Positions 26,775-37,310 of a DNA stretch of 64,000 bases are shown here, in pieces. The stretch comes from Trichuris trichiura (lineage: Eukaryota > Nematoda > Enoplea > Trichinellida > Trichuridae), in assembly GCA_037903355.1 (NCBI GenBank), contig JBAJFE010000026.1:2232001-2296000 (forward strand), written 5' to 3'. Within the stretch, counting starts at the first letter, position 1, and each line of letters begins with the position of its first letter. A program made the position numbers and the translations under genes. Below the pieces are notes generated by a model, which had not been told where the DNA came from, ran no database searches, and saw nothing but the letters and a program-made list of their open reading frames with translations.

Positions 26775-28316
26775 CAACCTTACCATTATTATACCAGACT
26801 TCATTGTATGAAAATAAGTCTTTACAATCGGACAAGAATGATCCTGGAAGTTACATTTCCTAATTTAAGAATAAAATAATTAGTTGCTTCCTTAAGCAAG
26901 CATGAAAAGCCACATCCTTTACGAGGTCTTGCGTTGTGCTTTTTGGACGCCTTTTACACAAACAATGCCTTGATGATGGAATTTGTTGAAGCCTCTACGC
27001 CCCATTTCTATCATCACATACACGGACAGTATAGATGCGCTTGTAATTCTGCAGAAATGAATTTGAAAACACACTTGTGGAATACGTTCGATCTGATGCC
27101 AAGTATTAATATCAATAGCAGCGAAATCCAGGTAAATTCGTTAACTTGCTAAAGATAGCAATGACAGCTCAGTTACAAAGAAAAATTAATTTCTCGTAAA
27201 GCATGTAACTATGCCTTTCATTTTAGGCGAAAAGTGAGCGTTCATTCATCGTAAAACTGGACTTAGCAGCTTTCGCCAGCAACAATTTTCGTGGTCGTCG
27301 AGATAGAAGTCGAGATGTTGCGAAAATTTAGGTAAAAGTGTTTAATTCATGGTGGTCTTAGAGCGCTTGTTGCCCCGCCATCAGCGCGTAAGCAAAAATT
27401 ACTTTTGGAACACGTTGCAACTTAAAGGAGAAGGGACGCAATTTTGAACAGAACGAGCCATAAAAATTGCTGTTAATTCGTTATTTCATTAAAAATGTTT
27501 TGTTTTAATCGAAGCTGAAAGACTTCATAGCGGCGTTTCTGGTTATTTGTTAAGGAGGCTGTACAAACCATTTATTTATATATACTCATAAATAGTGTCT
27601 ACGAAACATTCAAAGCCACTTATGCTCCGTTTGTAATCGTTGAAAGCCGGCTAATTTATCCACCGTTTCTCTATTACGGTAATAATATGGGCAGTTTGTA
27701 AATCATCTTGAATGTAGGGAACTTGCAACTGACTGCTTTCTTCTTTAACTGGGATTGGTCATCCTGATAAAGTATGATCTATTTTTGATTTCTTTGCGAT
27801 CTGTTTGCTCAAATCACGCGTTAGGTTAAATATCGCGACATTGTATGCAAGTCTTTGCAATATAGTCAGTTGTGCAAAGCTGTTCTCCTTATTGTCCGGT
27901 CAACCTTAGTGCCTTAATGCAGAGAAAAGTTTGTGACGTTAATGCAAGATGACTAAAAGGATGTGCAATTTCTATATCGAACCCTCGAAAACGCGCTGTT
28001 CTGCAGTGTACAAAGTGCATTCACATGAAATGTCATTTTACTTCAACGATGAAAAGTAAAATTTCCATTTAACCATACCCATATTATCAATGAACCGGGA
28101 CGCATGATGACCTTATCTAAGCACGCATTCTCGTCTCATCGGTCAGGCGTTGGTTCTTAGCGGAACAACCTGTTTCACTAGCGGTATGGGATTGCCTTAA
28201 ATGTAGTGAGCTGATTTCCGCCCTACATTCTCCCTTAAGTTAACGCTTCATAATGACTCAGCCGATGTACTTAAGTATTGTCTTCTAACAATCAGGGTCC
28301 ATTGTAACAGGCAACT
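26775..28316. other. Intergenic, LRR1 3'UTR to Kunitz gene
   Basis: Includes the LRR1 poly(A) signal (26870-26875). A 72-codon frame at 26934-27152 is not supported by homology or splice context. The right edge, CATTGTAACAG before CAACTATG, is an acceptor-like sequence preceding the Kunitz-gene ATG. Nothing else recognised. Confidence 0.4.
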
Positions 28317-31300
28317 ATGCTTTCGGTATTTTCAACCGACACTCCATTGCTATTCTGTGTATTCATCGTTGTTTGCATGGCTAAAAATAATGGTAAGGTA
28401 ACTGCTGTAGGAAAAGCTTTGTTTAGTATAGACTTTTATTGTTACGGTATAGTCCCATTATTTCTATCGACCAAGTCTTCTTAGAACAGGCGAATAGGCC
28501 GCTGTTTTGCCTGCCTATCCAGAAAAAGCTTGCTTGATTGAAATAGCGGGACAATACCGTAACGATAAAATTCTATACTATTCATGGTCTTTGTTTATTC
28601 TGAATCTTCTTATGCGACCTCTGTAGTTTTCTTTAGTGAACTACGTCTTAATGATATCTGAGTATTTAGGTTCATTATTTTTTATTCTTATACTTTCGTT
28701 TTCCAAATGCTACGATTTTGTGTGTGATTGTTCAGCAAGAGGTCATGAACAGTGCAGTCGTGTTCAATTTCAAACATCTTGTCAAAATGGAGAGAGTGCT
28801 AAAATACTTCTTCGTTATTACTTGAATTATGATCACTGTGTGCCATATCCCGTTTCTTTCTGCAAGGAGCATACAGGAATGATGAACAGTTTATTTCGAA
28901 CAGCACGTGACTGTGAGCGAACTTGTTTGTCAGTGGGTAAGTATAATTTTGTCCTTACGTTTGAATTCTTTGAATCTGTCATCAGGAAGAAACGCATCTG
29001 CAGATAACTTACGATCTCTTAACTTGGTTAAACCTCTACCTCTTTCATCCCATAACTCACCGTTGCAGGAAACAAATTCAGGTGGGCTTCTAAACTGTAG
29101 ACATTCTTGCCGAATTCCAATGACTGTATATGATTTAGCGGATTCAGTTGATCTTCAGGGGCTTTTCAGTCGTTTGCAGTGCGACGTACTCCCAGATCCT
29201 GGCTACTGTATTGATAATTTCGAAAAATGGTCCTACAAGTGGGTCCAACTAACATTAGTTACGCAGTTTATTTCAGGTACTTCAATGCTACAAGCGCGCA
29301 ATGTGAAAGATTTAATTTCACCGGATGCGGCGGGAATTCCAATAATTATCACAGTCAAGAGGAATGTGAACTTTTTTGTAAAGGAACTCCGGGAACAGAA
29401 TGCCCCAGAGGCACAACTCCATTGGTCGAAAAGTGGGAACTTTATGACTGCGCGACAAAATCTTGTCCCCCAGGCTTCAAGTGTTTGAACACTACGTATC
29501 GGTCTTATTGCTGCCCTGACGTCCTTGGACAGGGTAGGTGATCAGCCGCATCTAATGTTTCATTTGAATTTTTGCCAGGGTTATACTTTTTAAAGCAATA
29601 TTAATATTACGCGTTAAGCGGTGCATAACGCGCGTGTATTATCGCTCGACGCAACGCGTCTCGCTGAGTTTCGCCTTTGAGCACTCCAAAGTGTTATTAA
29701 TATGCGAATCAAGGCTGCGCGTATTCTCAATGTCACTTTTCTGTTTCTGTATCCTTTCAGTCCTGCGTGTGTTATTGGTTACTGATTTGTGTCTGGTCGC
29801 ACGCCGATCTTAGGTTCGATGTGCTTTTGATGACGTCCATAGTTGCGTCGGTTTTACATTGTTCATTATGGCCTTCTTTTGCGTTTTGTTTTTGAAAATC
29901 TATTGCACGGTTGGTGATGCGAGTGAAGCAGCCTGACATCCATCGCAGCTAACGTACTGCAGCACGGTTATCTGTCGTTTTGCTACTCATACTTTCTCCA
30001 AAGATTTCTTTGTTTGCGCCTTTAAAGTTTTCTGATAGCCAATGCCGCTGTGTTGGAATATCACCATTCCAGAAGTTGAAAAACGCGAACTGATGGATCG
30101 CACTACCGATTGATTCTTGCTTTATCGTGCGTACGGCTATTCTGTTTGCATAACCTGCAGCTAATTACTAAAATTGGTTTAATTCAGAATTTGTCTTTTG
30201 CAATAGTGAGGAGGTACACTTCGCCTAATTTGGTTTTTAAACAGTTGGTTTCCGCTGTTGCTTTGTGAAGAATCCGTTAAATATGACGAGATATTAAATG
30301 TATTTATAACAATAATTTGCTTTCTCCTATTCTCGTCGATCTTTTCGCCAACTACCCAACACTCAAAAAGTAATAACATTTAAGGTGCAGAAAGTGGAAA
30401 TCAGACGACGTGGGATGCTGCGTGCGAAGAAAACGTAGACCGCGGCTTATGCAGCCGCAATGAACTGCGCTTTTACTTCGACCGTTCGCTTCAAGAATGC
30501 AACTACTTCTTCTATAGTGGTTGCGGAGGCAACGGAAATAATTTTGAACGACTTCAAGATTGTCAGAGGAGTTGCAGTGGCTTTAAGCAGGGGTCACAGA
30601 GGAAGAATGTAAAGTTTACCAAATCTAATCCGAAGAAAGAATTGGAGGAAAGCTCCGCGCTTGGAAAAGCAGATTCAGCAAACAAGCCAAGTCGTCAATC
30701 GTTAGCGGAAAACCGCCTTGCTTCGTCAAAGCGTGGTAAGCCCAACAACGGATCTCACGATTTGGTTAAATAGGAGAGTTTCAGTTCAGTGAAAGAAACG
30801 TATTTTTTGATATCGAAGATCGCTACGCATTTCAAGTCCATTTCCTATTCATTTTGCCACTTTCAGGACACGCATTTGATTTTTAAAATGTTCTTTTTTG
30901 CCTTTAAGTAAAAAGTCAACTATAAACTTGCATAAGTTTGAGTACTTTTCCGTATAAGGGGATGGTGAAACCGAATAATTGATTTAGCAGCCCATCTAAG
31001 GAAAGGGCTATTTGCGTAAAACACGCTTCAGTTTCCAACACGGATTCAGTTCTACTATTTTAGGTAATAGCATCGTTAGTGGTCGCGTCGTTCCCGTTAT
31101 ATGTTTATTGCCGCTTATCCGAGGCAGTTGTGAGGAAGAAGAAGCTCGCTGGTACTACAACACAACGGTGGACCAATGCGAACAGTTCGTTTATTCCGGA
31201 TGCGGTGCTAACAGCAATAATTTTGCTACACGTGCAGATTGCACTATAGTTTGCACTGAAGGCAAGTTTTAGTAACCCTTTGTTCTTTCCTCTGTTCAAC

Positions 31301-34300
31301 TGATGCGCGTTTAAAGTGCGTTAAACTTGAGACGTCCTCCTAAGTTTGCTTTAGCGGCTTTTCTGTTTAGGTTTATCACTGAATGTATGTGATCATCCTA
31401 TGGATGAAGGTAATTGCACTGGAAATTTCACGCGCTGGTACTTCAACAATCTAAATGGAAAGTGTGAGAAGTTTCAGTACACTGGTTGCGGTGGCAGTGG
31501 CAACAACTTTGCTACTGACGTTGAATGCCAGCAAACGTGCATTAGCCATAGGGCAGGTACGTCTGAATTTTTGCTTTACTGTTTGTGATTACTCATGAAG
31601 AAGTGAAGGTTGCATCGAACTTTTATAAACTTTCAGACGGTGAAGTATTGAGTACCTCAATGAACAACGGTTGCAAGCTTCCATTAGATGTCGGTTACTG
31701 CAATGAACAAATTATTCGTTGGTATTTTGATGCGGAGACTAACGTGTGCACAACATTTGTCTATACCGGATGTGGTGGTAATGACAATAACTTTTCATCC
31801 AAAGAAGAATGTGAACTACTTTGTCCAAATGGTAACAACGCCATTTTGAAAGTTAGAATTTTTTTGAAATAATTCCATTGCGACTGTTCGCAAGACTGCA
31901 TTCAGATTCGCGATTGCCATGCAAAACTGTTAGTCCGTTCCGGTATATTTTTATTCTGCGTAGGAAGTTCACAAAGCCCGACTGACAGATCGAATGAAAT
32001 ACTGCCTGAAACAGAGCGGCCCGCCAGGAGAGAAAAGGCTGAAGTTACTATAAGTTCCCCAACGTCGCCCACAATAGAGAATGGCCAACGGACTGGTTTA
32101 ATGATAACCCCGGAACCAAAGCCATCGACCATAAACCCTTCTGTTAACGAATTTCATGAGAATAGTCTCATGCCGTTTGATAATGACGCCATAAAGGCTG
32201 TTCTATCGAAAATCAACGATGCTGCTATTACTTACGATATGGCTATTCAAAACGGTACAGAGTTGGAGGACGCGCTTGTTGCCATTCTTGCAGAAGGCAA
32301 TTCAAGCGCCGTTTTGAGAACGGAAGATGGAAAAACAGTAACCATAGGTAGAAAAACTGTCTTGGAGATTTCAGAGATACTTGCTCAACATATTAAAGCT
32401 GATGTTGCAAAACTGGAAGGCAAGTACAGAATTTTATTTTGCATATTAGTTGCTTTTAAAGCTTTTATTGTGTTGTTCCTACTTATTTTTCAAAAGACAG
32501 CAGAGCTTTCGGAAGGCGCCTGCTCTCATCATCGGCAACTTGAAAAGCGCTCCCAAACGTGTAGAACTGTGCACTGTTACAAAACAATCTATGTTTCCTG
32601 GGTTTGTGGCTTGCAAAAATATAAACACAAAAAATGCTAAGGTGCAAGTAAGTGTCACACGTTTGCTTGTTAATTTTGGTAGTGAAGTCTTGGCTTCAAC
32701 GGAATACCAATACTTCGCTGTGGATGGGAAGACGTATTCCGAAAGCTTAAACTGTTTGACACAACGAGTGCTACCCACCTTCACCTGCGGAGGTGAAAAA
32801 AAGTTGCTTGAACTAATGCAGTTTAGCACGTTTGTCTATAATGCAACGTCTTTTTTTCTGAAGGTAGATCTAGATGAGTGCCACCTTCACAGATTTTAGG
32901 CGTTGATTTCGTTCTGTAAAACATAAGTTTAAAAAATGAAGCATTGTTGTTTCAATATTGGTCACATAACGGAACAAAGATTTTTTAAAACATACAAGCG
33001 AGTTGTAATAAGCACTCTTCATTGGCGTGCGCTATATGGGCGCTCTGATATTATATGTAATTCCTAACGACAAATAGGGCAAAATTAGTTTGTGCAAAGA
33101 AATCAACTATGTGGTTTACTTTACTGCCACGACAGCTTAAGTTCTTTACAAAAAATTGATTGCTTAATAGTGAGTAAACTTTCAAGTAGTGCTTGACATT
33201 AATTGCCCTACCATAAGTTTTTTGGTATACGTGTATTGTTCATTTAAGGCTTCGATTGTACCTATTTATCCATTTCTTTAGGAGTAAAGCAAAATGAGCT
33301 CACATCTGTGCGTGAGATTGATGAGAGTCCACCTTCAGCTCCAATTCACCCGGTCGTTAAACTATCAGGGCGAGAAGAAGCTCCAAGTTACAAGAAATGT
33401 CTCGAAGACCTAGTGAGTTTGTCTTTACATTGGCTTATGACAAGGAACATGACAAATTCTTTCGCAAGTAATTTGGTTTCAAATCACAGATTCATGAAAG
33501 AAATTGCATTCTGAGCTCAATGAGAGTTCATCTGTTTGTTTCTTTCGGATGCATGACAATGCGTGCGTTTGCACTCACCAATAAACGGATCCCCCGAAGC
33601 TTTCAGAGCCCTGTTGAAAACAGAGCACTTAGGGTTCCGAAAGCTTCGAGGGATCCGTTTATTGGTAAGTGCAAACAAACGCCTTATGATTTATCCGTAA
33701 TAGGCACACAGATGAAATTCGTAAACAGCGTTAAAAGTTCTTTCGTCTTCAATTGCGGTCAGTGAGAATTATGAAAAAGCGTGCCGCTTTTGTCGATGCA
33801 TTGTCTATCTTTGATCTATGACTAAATTTCAACATAAGATTTGACAAGCGCACCAAATGTTTTTTCTTTCATACAATTGTAGGAACCTTATCTATCTCAG
33901 GACGTCCTATAGCGAAAGCAATGAAAATGTTTGCAATAGAACTTGCTTTGCATACGGAGTTACTGTTACGAAGGGTTGCATGCGCTTTTCAAAACCAGAA
34001 CATTATGATTCTATGCTTTCTGATTTCACTTATTCGTTAAGCAACAAAGGTTTCTATTTTCTAATCTTAAGGTGAATTTTAGGATGTTGGTTTATGCAAG
34101 GATGCCATAACACGTTGGTATTATGATCGCAAAGTACGCCAGTGCAAGCCGTTCACCTATCGCGGATGTAGTGGCAATCGGAACCACTTTTATTCTAAGG
34201 AGAGTTGTCAAGAGCATTGCGAGCGTTTCTCTGATGGTCAGGCAGTCTCTTTGCAATATTCCTTGTATTTGCTGTTTGTTTCAGCTATAGGAAGATCCCT

Positions 34301-35232
34301 AATTGAACCAAATACAAGCATTCACAAGGCAATTGATTCGACCTCAACCAGGGTTGAAGTTTCCGCGACGGCAGCAGCTCCTGCCCAGTTGGCCCCAAAG
34401 GAATATTGGACCGATAGCGTGAAACCTGAAAGATATAACGGTTAGTTAATCACGTTTAGACTAATCTGAGGTCCAGTACTAGTATTCTACCAGAATATCT
34501 TTTTTCTCCACACCGAGTTGCCCCAGAGGAACTGCCATACTTTGCCCGTAAAGGTGAAAATAGAAATTTAGTGATGAACAATACGTAGCAGGCTTTTAGA
34601 ATCTCATGCTTTCTTCCCGCAGTCATATGCTTCAGCAGTTACATCCTTTCCAAGTCGGTAATGTCAGCGTAGCTGTTTAGTTAACTCGGTCTGTCACCTG
34701 ACTTTTCGTGTTCTATTCAGAATGTTGCACAATATAAAGTCGGCATACAGAGCATCTGAAGGTAGCCAATTAATTGTTTCAATAGGAATATTGACTTCGT
34801 GGTATCTAGACGCTGTTAGATCCAGTCACGTGCCTGAAATATACGATATCGCATCACCGGTGAACAGAGGCCAGGCACAAACCGGCGTAGGTCTAAAAGA
34901 AGTTGTACCCTCTTATCCGAGCGAAGCACAGTCGGCTTTGCTTAGTCAGGTTTACTTTTATCCTGGTAAGTTTTCATTGCCTGCTGGCAACAGTTTTAAC
35001 CTAAAGCGTTTGGTCAGAAGTTGCAGCGAAACATCTAAGAGGAGCAAGTTCAATTACACACAATGTACGGTTTTGTCCTATTGGTGAACAGCCAGTGAAA
35101 ACTGCCGACAATAATTTAGTACGTTGCCTTCCAGGACAAAATCATTGCCCGCCAAATGCCATTTGTTACTATAATGGATTGGACTTTTATTGTTGTAGCC
35201 AATCCTTAGTTAGGCCGATGGCGCGCCCTTGA
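28317..35232 (+). CDS. Secreted protein with seven Kunitz and two lustrin-type domains
   Basis: Multi-domain secreted Kunitz/BPTI protein of the nematode papilin/MLT-11-like type; likely extracellular protease inhibitor or cuticle/matrix component. Exons: 28317-28392, 28736-28936, 28986-29238, 29277-29533, 30385-30735, 31064-31261, 31371-31556, 31637-31831, 31964-32419, 33282-33412, 34083-34236, 34285-34440, 34786-34965, 35018-35232; nearly all introns are phase 1, as in shuffled modules. Exon 1 encodes a signal peptide ([13 protein letters not shown]). Kunitz domains have the 8-15(18)-7-12(16)-3 cysteine spacing and cores such as [13 protein letters not shown] and [11 protein letters not shown]. 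The residue after the second Cys (P1) is Q, I, S, E, T, N, then K in domains 1-7, so only the last looks trypsin-directed. Lustrin-like modules: CPRGTTP...SCPPGFKC...YCCP (29400-29520) and CPIGEQP...HCPPNAIC...YCC at the C-terminus. A long Ser/Thr/acidic linker lies at 31964-32419. Two introns (after 31261 and 32419) use GC donors. Whether an extra exon lies in 32420-33281 is unclear. AATAAA at 35327. Confidence 0.9.
28426..28588. mobile_element. Small fold-back element in Kunitz-gene intron 1
   Basis: About 160-bp imperfect palindrome (arms TAGTATAGA...TTATTGTTACGGTAT... and its complement, about 44 bp each) flanked by the 9-bp direct repeat CTTTGTTTA (28417-28425, 28589-28597), suggesting insertion with target-site duplication. 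No hammerhead core seen in the loop. Non-coding. Confidence 0.6.
33567..33677. repeat. Fold-back palindrome with hammerhead 3' half, Kunitz intron
   Basis: Inverted repeat in intron 33413-34082: arms about 38 bp (GTTTGCACT.ACCAATAAACGGATCC...CGAAGCTTTC) around a 30-bp loop. Both arms contain GAAAGCTTCG, which equals the GAA + AGCT + H tail of the hammerhead-like motifs elsewhere in the window. The CTGANGA box is not intact here. Probably a decayed member of the same family. Confidence 0.6.
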
Positions 35233-36018
35233 CTTATAAGTGTTAATAGTTGACAGCCAGTGACTATTCCCTTTTTGCACCACTTGCATTTGATAGTGCA
35301 ATCGCTTCAAACTTAGTTTTTATTCAAATAAAGCCAACACAAAATTATTACTTTAGGAGAAGATTCTCCAATAACTTAAAATGTTATAATTGTAATAGTT
35401 TTTTATTTTTGCAAAATCTAGTTTAGAGGCCTTTTTGACTGATAGATGTTTTTGCTTTCCTCTATTGTGTCATGACAGTTTTGGGGGGTTGCTATCTTTT
35501 GGGCTTTCTATTCCAAGCGCGTTTGAGTGTTAATTCTGAAGAACGTGAATGTATGCAGTGGAAGAGCTGAATAAATCACCTGATTTCCTTCCTTGGCAAA
35601 GTGCGAGAAAGGAAAAAGTTTATCAGTCCTGATCCTCTTTGCTTACTTGTTTAGTTTGCGAAAGGAAGAAAATAAAGTAGCGTTTGCTTAGTATTGGCGA
35701 TGAAAGCAATGCTTTAATGCTCATTTGGTATTGACTTCTTTTTTAGCTGATTTGCTTAAGCTTGTGCTCATACAGTTACCATTGCTTGCCTTTAATATGT
35801 GATTCATTTATATCTCAACGTTACTTGTTAGTGTTTCTATGCACATGGTTATCCACTTCAAGGTAAACGTTCACTGCAAGACGAATTTAATAATAGCTAG
35901 AGCAGTTCGCGTGTTCTTAAATAATTGTATGAGAGAGAGTGAGAGAGAGCATAGATCTTTTTTCTTTATTGGTACGTCATCAAATTGGAGAGTGTTAAAG
36001 GTAGATATTAAACAACGG
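35233..36018. other. Convergent 3' region, Kunitz gene and cathepsin B
   Basis: Holds the Kunitz-gene poly(A) signal (AATAAA 35327-35332), a short GA-rich tract (about 35930-35950) and TTTATT at 35965-35970, which is AATAAA for the minus-strand cathepsin B gene. No further gene seen. Confidence 0.5.
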
Positions 36019-37310
36019 TTACGGTATCTTTATATTTTGAAAATCGCGTGGTTGCGGTCGTTTTGGCTGTCGGTACAATCCCGCTATAGCTTCAGCTTCA
36101 ATTCCACACTCGTCGCTTCCGCGAAGGATTTTGAAAAATCCTTTGTCGCCCCATTCTGTATTCCAAGAATTCGCTAGAAGCCAATACGGTACTTCATTTT
36201 CAACGCCCCAACCAAGGAGGCGCACAGCATGTCCACCAAGGCTTGATCCTGTTTTATGCTGATAGACTCCTGATAGAAATGTACAATCGTTTATAGCAGA
36301 ACGTCTAAGTACTTTTACCCTCTTTGTAAACAAGAAAGTCTTCGTATACTTCAAAAGCAACTTCCATTGGCCCATTTATGATCAGTTCTTTCTGGATGTC
36401 GAGTGGATCGCTACTGATTTTGTATGACCTTAATCCTTCAGAGAGCATAAGTTATGATCTGTTTTTTGGTAACTTCTTTACCGTAATATTTATCTTTTTT
36501 GTAGGGTATTTTGTATGAACTTTGGCATGATTGTTTGCAAGCTGGTGTTGGTTCTAAATCGTGGCTGCAGGGTCCAAGGGTTCCATTCATATGGTGATCG
36601 CATGGTGGAAATGGGTAAGGGCGACATCCATCGTGCTTCGTGTAATTTCCACCAGTAACCAAACCGTTTTTTACCCAGAAACTCCAGGCAGCAGGCGGAA
36701 ATCCTCCGTTGCATCTATAAGAGAAAATGCCAACTAACATTGTGGTGGTTTGACAGTTCCGTTTTATTCTACCCAAAGCCGCACTGTTTGCAACAGCTGA
36801 GCAAATCCGTGGCGGATATGTGTGGCTTCTGACGACCGTTTGTAGCAATGCATATACGATCACTTATGGCCTCGACTGCACCGAATGCCCAGCACGAACC
36901 ACAGTTCGACTGGTCGCGAATTTCGCCAATTGTAGGACAATTAGGCCATTGCTCACGCGCGTCGAATGATTCCGGTATAGTCATGGCTAAGTGGCGGTAA
37001 GTCTTTGTTGTTAAGGTTTCGTGATCTTCAATTCCGTAATGTCTTGCAACGCCCATCATTCCACGTATAACATGGTAGGGCACCTCGTCGAAGTAGGCAT
37101 TTCGATCAGCCTTAACCAAAAAATATATTCGGTTCGTGTAAAAATAAGAAATGCTCCTACCTTCCAAGTTGTGTTTAAGTTGTTTATGTAATCGATAATT
37201 TTGTGCATCCGATAGTATAAGAATCTGCCATTTGATCGAGAGCTGTTGGCAGAAGTTAGCACAGTTAGGTGCCAAAGAACAAGGGTCAGTATGGCTACGC
37301 GGCAGACCAT
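36019..37310 (-). CDS. Cathepsin B-like cysteine protease
   Basis: Papain-family (C1A) lysosomal/secreted protease. Minus-strand exons: 37310-37161, 37110-36773, 36714-36482, 36435-36319, 36269-36019; 362 aa. Signal peptide [20 protein letters not shown], cathepsin B propeptide ([10 protein letters not shown]), mature start [20 protein letters not shown], catalytic Cys in [33 protein letters not shown], the occluding loop with its His pair ([16 protein letters not shown]), catalytic His in [11 protein letters not shown], and Asn in [17 protein letters not shown]. All catalytic residues are present, and the HH of the occluding loop predicts dipeptidyl-carboxypeptidase activity. The C-terminus carries an extra basic/Pro-rich tail ([18 protein letters not shown]). 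The ATG follows an acceptor-like TTTACCAG 13 bases upstream. The start Met 37310 is preferred to the upstream in-frame codon because it begins the signal peptide. Confidence 0.95.

Noticed and set aside
32450..32899. Long frames inside the Kunitz gene between 32420 and 33281
   Set aside because: The two candidate frames either hit a stop without a good donor or cannot be joined in phase; skipping from 32419 to 33282 preserves the phase-1 pattern. An extra exon cannot be excluded.
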